Shown one piece after another: positions 42,290-46,276 of a DNA stretch of 46,276 nucleotides (positions are counted from its first letter, which is position 1; every line of letters starts with the position of its first letter). Location: NCBI GenBank assembly GCA_945900785.1, contig CAMDJM010000034.1:1-46276 (forward strand), given 5' to 3'. Position numbers and translations under genes: made by a program. The notes under the pieces were generated by a model. It ran no database searches and was not told where the DNA came from. It worked only from the letters and a program-made list of their open reading frames with translations. Origin of the DNA: Akkermansia muciniphila. Its GTDB lineage: Bacteria; Verrucomicrobiota; Verrucomicrobiia; Verrucomicrobiales; V1-33.

Positions 42290-42418
42290 ACGAAAACCTC
42301 AGCTCTCGCCCTTGGCTGTCTCACCAGCGGACAATTCGACCAATGGGTCGTAGCCGCCCGCATGACCGCCCGCGAAAAATCAGTCCGCAAACCCAGCTGC
42401 ACCAATCGCAAGTTCTAA
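42290..42418 (+). pseudogene. remnant of the 3' end of a class II fumarase/aspartase gene
   Basis: One frame reads KTSALALGCLTSGQFDQWV, then VAARMT and a short tail to a TAA at 42416-42418. The pattern ALALGxLxxxxFDxWVxxxxM is the conserved C-terminus of class II fumarase and its relatives (E. coli FumC: ALALGYLSEAEFDSWVRPEQM). Nothing of the remaining gene is visible upstream, where the antitoxin operon begins. This looks like an insertion or deletion scar next to the toxin-antitoxin cassette. Confidence 0.5.
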
Positions 42419-42856
42419 GTGTGCTCTCGCTTTGGTTAAATCCACCAGCCAGCATTCCTCCTCAGCGATGGCTGATCTCGAGGAAAGTAAATGATCCAGA
42501 AATTCCAAAATAGCGCCCCGCTGGCTGGCGCTGCAAAACTCAAATAGTTCTGAATTGAAACCCAAGCGATGTCCTAGCCATCCCGCATACCAATCATCGC
42601 AGGGCCGGGCTTGCTCCAATGCGAGTCGTGCCATGGCCGGCAGAAAATAAGCCTTTCCCTGAGGCAGACACTCGGTCCACGGATCATAGCAGATATTGGT
42701 TACGTCCTTCAATTGCAGTGTCTCCGCCGTCCACGAATGCAGCTTTGCATCGTGGTCCATGCATTCTGGATCCCCGTCCTTGCAGGTGAACTTTTCAGGC
42801 CGGGGCACGGAGCCGAATTCGCGCTCAAGTAGGATCAGAATTTCCGGGTCAGACAT
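42380..42856 (-). CDS. DUF6714-like protein
   Basis: 158 residues from ATG 42856 (MSDPEILILLEREFGSVPRP). The frame stays open to 43084, but the family-like part begins here. Recognisable blocks are EREFGSVPRPEKF, WTAETLQLKDV, KAYFLPAMARLAL and a C-terminal SQRGAILEFLDHLL, all matching the pattern I recall for the DUF6714 family of small bacterial proteins. Function unknown, probably cytoplasmic. Its 3' end overlaps the fumarase remnant on the other strand. No good ribosome-binding site was seen, so the start is uncertain. Confidence 0.6.
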   Translation of the reverse strand: MSDPEILILLEREFGSVPRPEKFTCKDGDPECMDHDAKLHSWTAETLQLKDVTNICYDPWTECLPQGKAYFLPAMARLALEQARPCDDWYAGWLGHRLGFNSELFEFCSASQRGAILEFLDHLLSSRSAIAEEECWLVDLTKARAHLELAIGAAGFAD

Positions 42857-43370
42857 TACAACAACTCTAGCGGCATCAGGCACCGTTAAGCAAGCAAACG
42901 TCTCAGCAAGTTCACGGACCGGTGTCCCCTGGTGGCTCACGCGGACATAACGCTCCCAGGCCGCCGGAGGGTTTCTGCGGTCATTTCCTGTTCGGTGCAG
43001 ACAATCATGGATGTTGTTGGAAACAAGCTGCCATATCCTCCGGTCAGAAGCACCCGCCGCAACCGCGCAGGAATCCGCTGCCAAAAAATTCTTGGCAAGG
43101 CGGTTGGGGGCGGTATGTTTTGCTTCCTTGGGATATCATCATGACTCGAACCCTTTTCCCTATTCTGCCTTCGGGACGGTCGCTTCACAGGCCTGCGGAG
43201 GGTGCATTTCCTCTGCCTTCACGCAGAATTCAGCCTGCCCCCCCACACGTCTCTCCCCCAAGCTCCCAGCCCACGCTCCCCTTTCCCGGCCCCGACCATG
43301 CCGTCACCTGTAAAATGCAGATTCCTTCCAGAATCATGCTAATTCCTTCCAGATCACACCTGCGTTCCCT
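42857..43370. other. 514-bp spacer without a supported gene
   Basis: Only low-complexity Pro/Ser-rich frames on the plus strand and the minus-strand extension of the DUF6714-like frame to 43084. That extension contains WERYVRVSHQGTPVREL and could be a true N-terminus, though it has no family resemblance that I recognise. The last 60 bp hold a direct repeat ahead of the glycine-rich gene. Confidence 0.5.
43321..43353 (+). promoter_or_regulatory. 12-bp direct repeat upstream of the glycine-rich protein gene
   Basis: ATTCCTTCCAGA occurs at 43321-43332 and again at 43342-43353, a spacing of 21 bp, or two helical turns. The second copy ends 17 bp before the ATG at 43371. This geometry suits tandem binding of a regulator on one face of the DNA. 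A recent duplication is the alternative. Confidence 0.4.
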
Positions 43371-46145
43371 ATGATTGTCCCTTCTGTCTCCTTTGGTCGT
43401 CTATTTTCGATAATGCTAGTGCTGACCGTTAAGGCAGTGGCGCAGACGATACCGAATCCCTCCTTTGAGGCGAACTCTTTCAACGTCGCTCCGGGCTACG
43501 TCTCAGGAAATACCGCGATCACTGGCTGGACGGCGTCGAACACCGGGCGGGCGGGTCTGAATCCAGCGGGGGGCACTCCCTTTGCGGACAACGGGGCGGT
43601 GCCAAATGGGTCGAATGTGGCTTTTATTCAGAGCACGGGCATCGGCTCAATCACGCTTTCCACGACCATCACCGGGCTGACGGCGGGAAGGACGTATCGG
43701 CTGCAATTTCGTGCCAATTGCCGCGGGGCTTACACACCGCCGATCGCGACGTATGCCATTGCCAATGGGGTGCCGGTGCCGTTCACTGCCAGTCCGTCGG
43801 TTGGCGGCGCTACGGCATATTACTTCGTGGTGGGAAATTTCACGGCCACCGCCGCCTCCGCCACGCTGCAGATCCGCAATGAGACGATCACGGCGGGTTC
43901 CGACAGTGCCCTGCTGGTGGACGATTTCTCCATCGCGCAGGTCGATCCCTTCACCCTCGCCAGTTGGAGCGATGACGCCTCGTCGGGCATCGCGGCGAAC
44001 AGCACATGGGCCTATCATTTCGGCTCTACAACGGGCACTCTGGTGAATGGCCGCGTGGTGCCAGGGATCGGGACAGCGGCTCCCACGGTGGTGGGGCAAT
44101 TTGCCGTGACGGGCGTGACGCAGGTCTTTCCCAACGATACCAACACGCTCACGGCCCTCACCGGAACGGGCAGCGCGGTGATGGCGCGGGATTTCATCTG
44201 GGGCGGAAATCCAGCCACGGTCACGCTTCAAGGCCTCACGCCGGGTTCGACTTATGTGGTGAGTTTTCTGAGTGTGGGTTGGGACGCGACGGGTGCGCGG
44301 CCAGTGACGTTTACCAGTGGCAGCGACACAAAGAGCATCAATCAGGACGCCTTGGGCGACAATGCCGGCATCCGCGTGGATTACAGTTTCCAGGCCACTG
44401 GCTCCAGCCGGACGATCACCATCGCGCAACAGGTGCCGGGTTACAGTTGGCACCTCTACGGACTGGCGCTGCGGCAGACATCGGCCATTGCTGACACCGC
44501 GCAATATCGTTTCGATTCGCTGAACAAGCGCATCACCGATGGGGATGGCGTGCCGGTTAGTTTCGTGGAGGGCGTGGTGCTTAATCAGGTCGTGGAGAAG
44601 TCCGACGCCGTGGAATTTTCCTTTGGTAACAGCCTGAATTTCGACGCTGCGGACCTCGTGACTTTCATGGGACCGAAGCCGGTGCGCATTCTGGTGAATG
44701 GCGATGTGAACATTCCCACGGGGGCCACGTTCAACGCGAATCCCTCGCTCTCCGGCGGCGTGGCGGGCGGCGGAAATGGTGCGCCGACCACGCCGGGGGG
44801 CAGTGGGGGCACGCCGATGACGGTGCACTATCACTATTTCAATAACACGCTCTCCGTTCCCCACCCGCTGTCGCGCTGGGAGATCCTGATCCAGCAGAAC
44901 GGGCACGCCTTCGTGCTGCCACGGCCCGGAACGGGCGGAGCGGGCGGTCTGCAAAATGGCACGGCCGGAGTGAAGGGCCAGCCGGGCATCGGCTCCGGCA
45001 CGGTCGGCGCCAGCCAAGGCGCGGTGGGCCCGGATCAGGACGAGCGGCTGTGGTCCGATCCCATTCATTTGGTTTACGGCTACGGTGGTGCCGTGCCGAC
45101 GCTGCAGTCGAATTTGCCAGGTTTCATCAAGGCAAATGGTGCGGCTGGTTCCGTGGGTTGGAACAATCCTGCTCCGGCACCGGGTGGCGGCATGACCGGC
45201 GTTTTCGAGACGGTTTGTGTGCCTTCCCTGCCTCCGTCCTGTATTCTTTACACCACGGAATGGGGCGCGGGCGGCCAACCCGGCGGCGGGGGCGGTCTGC
45301 TCTCGAATGGCGACCCGGGTGCTGACGGTGCCAAGGGCGCGGATGCCAACCATAACGGAACGGGCAATGGCGCGCCTGGTTTCCGCGGCGGCGGCGGCAG
45401 ATACGCGCTGAATGATCCGGCTGCCCCCGTGCTGCGTGGTGGTCACGGCGGTGGCGCGGGCGGTGCAGGCTCTGGTGGCGCAGCGGGAGCCCCCGGTGGC
45501 GCGGGCGGCGGCGGCGGCGGCGGGGGTGGCTCGACCATCGGCATTGGAGGGGCTGGCGGGGCTGGCGGACAAGGGAAATTCGGTGGTGCGGGTGGTGCGG
45601 GCGGCACCGGAGGCGCAGGTGGGTCGGGTGGCGGAGCGTTTGAAATTTCCGCCACAGGAAACATCGTTGTGGGCGGCACCCTGACGGCGCGCGGTGGCAA
45701 CGGGGCCACGGGTGGCGATCCCCAGGCTGGCCTGGCATCCACAGTCGTCATGCCGGGCCATCCGGAATACACTGTGGACCCGACCGGGAAAGCCGGCACG
45801 CCTGGATCCAACACCAGTGGAATTCCCACTGGATCAGGCGGGCGCGGAGGCAATGGGGGTGAAGGCGGCCGCGGCGGCGATGGAGGAGACGGTGCTGGTG
45901 GCGGCGGCGGGGCGGGCGGAACCATCATTCTGCGCGGCTCGAACGTAAGCTTTACGGGTAACACCAGCGCCTCTGCGCACCTCGATGTCTCCGCTGGCAC
46001 GCCCGGAGGCGGTGGGATTGTTTCGACCGCGCAAGCCTCGCAACCAGGAGCGTATTTCGTCATCCCCACACCTTCCATCGGTCTCAGTCAAACGTTTTTC
46101 AGCTACACGATCAATCGCGGACAGACAGTAGTTCTGCTTTGGTAA
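43371..46145 (+). CDS. secreted glycine-rich protein with N-terminal DUF642-like domains
   Basis: 924 residues. The signal peptide (FSIMLVLTVKAVAQ) is cleaved near residue 25. Residues ~26-185 resemble a DUF642/galactose-binding-like jelly roll: NPSFEANSF, TASNTGRAGLNPAGG, ALLVDDFSIAQ. A second beta domain follows (~190-370, GLTPGSTYVVSFLSVGWDA, SWHLYGLALRQ). From ~400 a beta segment with VRILVNGDVNIPTGATF leads into glycine-rich repeats (~460-850; GGAGGAGGQG, GGAGGTGGAGG), densest at ~690-770, interrupted by FEISATGNIVVGGTLTARGG. No C-terminal sorting motif is recognised. Probably an extracellular structural or adhesive protein. Highly biased codons make long antisense frames, which are not genes. 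Confidence 0.85.
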   Translation: MIVPSVSFGRLFSIMLVLTVKAVAQTIPNPSFEANSFNVAPGYVSGNTAITGWTASNTGRAGLNPAGGTPFADNGAVPNGSNVAFIQSTGIGSITLSTTITGLTAGRTYRLQFRANCRGAYTPPIATYAIANGVPVPFTASPSVGGATAYYFVVGNFTATAASATLQIRNETITAGSDSALLVDDFSIAQVDPFTLASWSDDASSGIAANSTWAYHFGSTTGTLVNGRVVPGIGTAAPTVVGQFAVTGVTQVFPNDTNTLTALTGTGSAVMARDFIWGGNPATVTLQGLTPGSTYVVSFLSVGWDATGARPVTFTSGSDTKSINQDALGDNAGIRVDYSFQATGSSRTITIAQQVPGYSWHLYGLALRQTSAIADTAQYRFDSLNKRITDGDGVPVSFVEGVVLNQVVEKSDAVEFSFGNSLNFDAADLVTFMGPKPVRILVNGDVNIPTGATFNANPSLSGGVAGGGNGAPTTPGGSGGTPMTVHYHYFNNTLSVPHPLSRWEILIQQNGHAFVLPRPGTGGAGGLQNGTAGVKGQPGIGSGTVGASQGAVGPDQDERLWSDPIHLVYGYGGAVPTLQSNLPGFIKANGAAGSVGWNNPAPAPGGGMTGVFETVCVPSLPPSCILYTTEWGAGGQPGGGGGLLSNGDPGADGAKGADANHNGTGNGAPGFRGGGGRYALNDPAAPVLRGGHGGGAGGAGSGGAAGAPGGAGGGGGGGGGSTIGIGGAGGAGGQGKFGGAGGAGGTGGAGGSGGGAFEISATGNIVVGGTLTARGGNGATGGDPQAGLASTVVMPGHPEYTVDPTGKAGTPGSNTSGIPTGSGGRGGNGGEGGRGGDGGDGAGGGGGAGGTIILRGSNVSFTGNTSASAHLDVSAGTPGGGGIVSTAQASQPGAYFVIPTPSIGLSQTFFSYTINRGQTVVLLW

Positions 46146-46157
46146 ATACCATAACGG

Positions 46158-46276
46158 TCAGCGCATTTCCTCCGGTGGCTCCTCCCAAGGAGCTTGCCTG
46201 GTGTAGGCGGAGTCGATGGAGGCCTGCCGTTTTCGATGACGCTGATCCATCTGACGCAGCACGTCTTCCGGAGTGA
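46158..46276 (-). CDS. 3' end of a gene continuing beyond the window
   Basis: A minus-strand frame enters from the window edge and ends at a TGA (46160-46158) after 38 visible codons. The visible residues start TPEDVLRQMDQRHRKRQ and end EEPPEEMR. The composition is protein-like, charged and helical, with no family recognisable. It would converge on the glycine-rich gene with a 12-bp gap. Confidence 0.5.
   Translation of the reverse strand, partial: TPEDVLRQMDQRHRKRQASIDSAYTRQAPWEEPPEEMR

Noticed and set aside
43647..45761. 704-codon minus-strand frame
   Set aside because: Arg/Ala/His-rich antisense of the glycine-rich protein gene, expected from GGN codons.

Overview
The window reads as chromosomal DNA of a member of the Verrucomicrobiota (Verrucomicrobiaceae-like), moderately GC-rich. 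The inference rests on gene content. There is a DUF1800/DUF1501 pair, a Hanks-type kinase with a WD40-like sensor divergent from an ECF-type sigma factor, and very large secreted proteins carrying a recurrent 'DxDGDGxxNxxE' module. There is also a secreted kelch protein opening with a 'LNYQGRV' motif, and a 'W..DP..A..W' repeat protein. No tRNA, rRNA, CRISPR array or phage module was seen.

Layout. At 1-146 is a possible end of a mobile element that appears to cut the 3' end of a secreted FG-GAP/IPT-repeat protein (113-3463, -). Next come a membrane Ser/Thr kinase (3581-7003, -) and its divergent sigma factor (7182-7892, +), then a 5'-truncated DUF4132-type gene (8067-8954, +) and two exported proteins of unknown function (9038-10976, +). 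On the minus strand follow a translationally coupled kelch/secreted pair (11035-13415) and a DUF1800-DUF1501 operon (13651-20233). Purine nucleoside phosphorylase and a BSP-family metallopeptidase overlap by 4 nt on the plus strand (20458-22571) and face a giant CotH-kinase/lamin-tail protein (22591-28167, -). From 28505 to 34130 lie a YkgJ cysteine-cluster protein, a beta-helix protein, pyroglutamyl peptidase, a membrane coiled-coil protein and transketolase. A complete oligopeptide ABC transporter operon, oppABCDF, fills 34356-39838. An accessory stretch then holds a REPIN-like double hairpin, an AT-rich island, an AbiEi/AbiEii toxin-antitoxin pair with an operator-like palindrome, a fumarase 3' remnant and a DUF6714-like gene. 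The window ends with a glycine-rich secreted protein (43371-46145, +) and the 3' end of another gene on the minus strand.

How the genes work together. Much of the window is extracellular or envelope machinery: large repeat proteins, a zinc peptidase, pyroglutamyl peptidase and an oligopeptide importer. This fits a polymer- and peptide-degrading lifestyle. The kinase/sigma pair is a probable signalling unit. Four-nucleotide ATGA overlaps occur at 11700-11703, 21234-21237, 37054-37057 and 39029-39032, showing translational coupling inside four gene pairs.

The least expected signal is a set of heptanucleotide tandem arrays at four loci (28346-28380, 36061-36116, 37953-38017, 41458-41486). All lie on the coding strand in spacers upstream of start codons. 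In three of the four the array runs through a C-rich pyrimidine tract straight into the ATG (oppB, oppD, abiEii), with no Shine-Dalgarno sequence.
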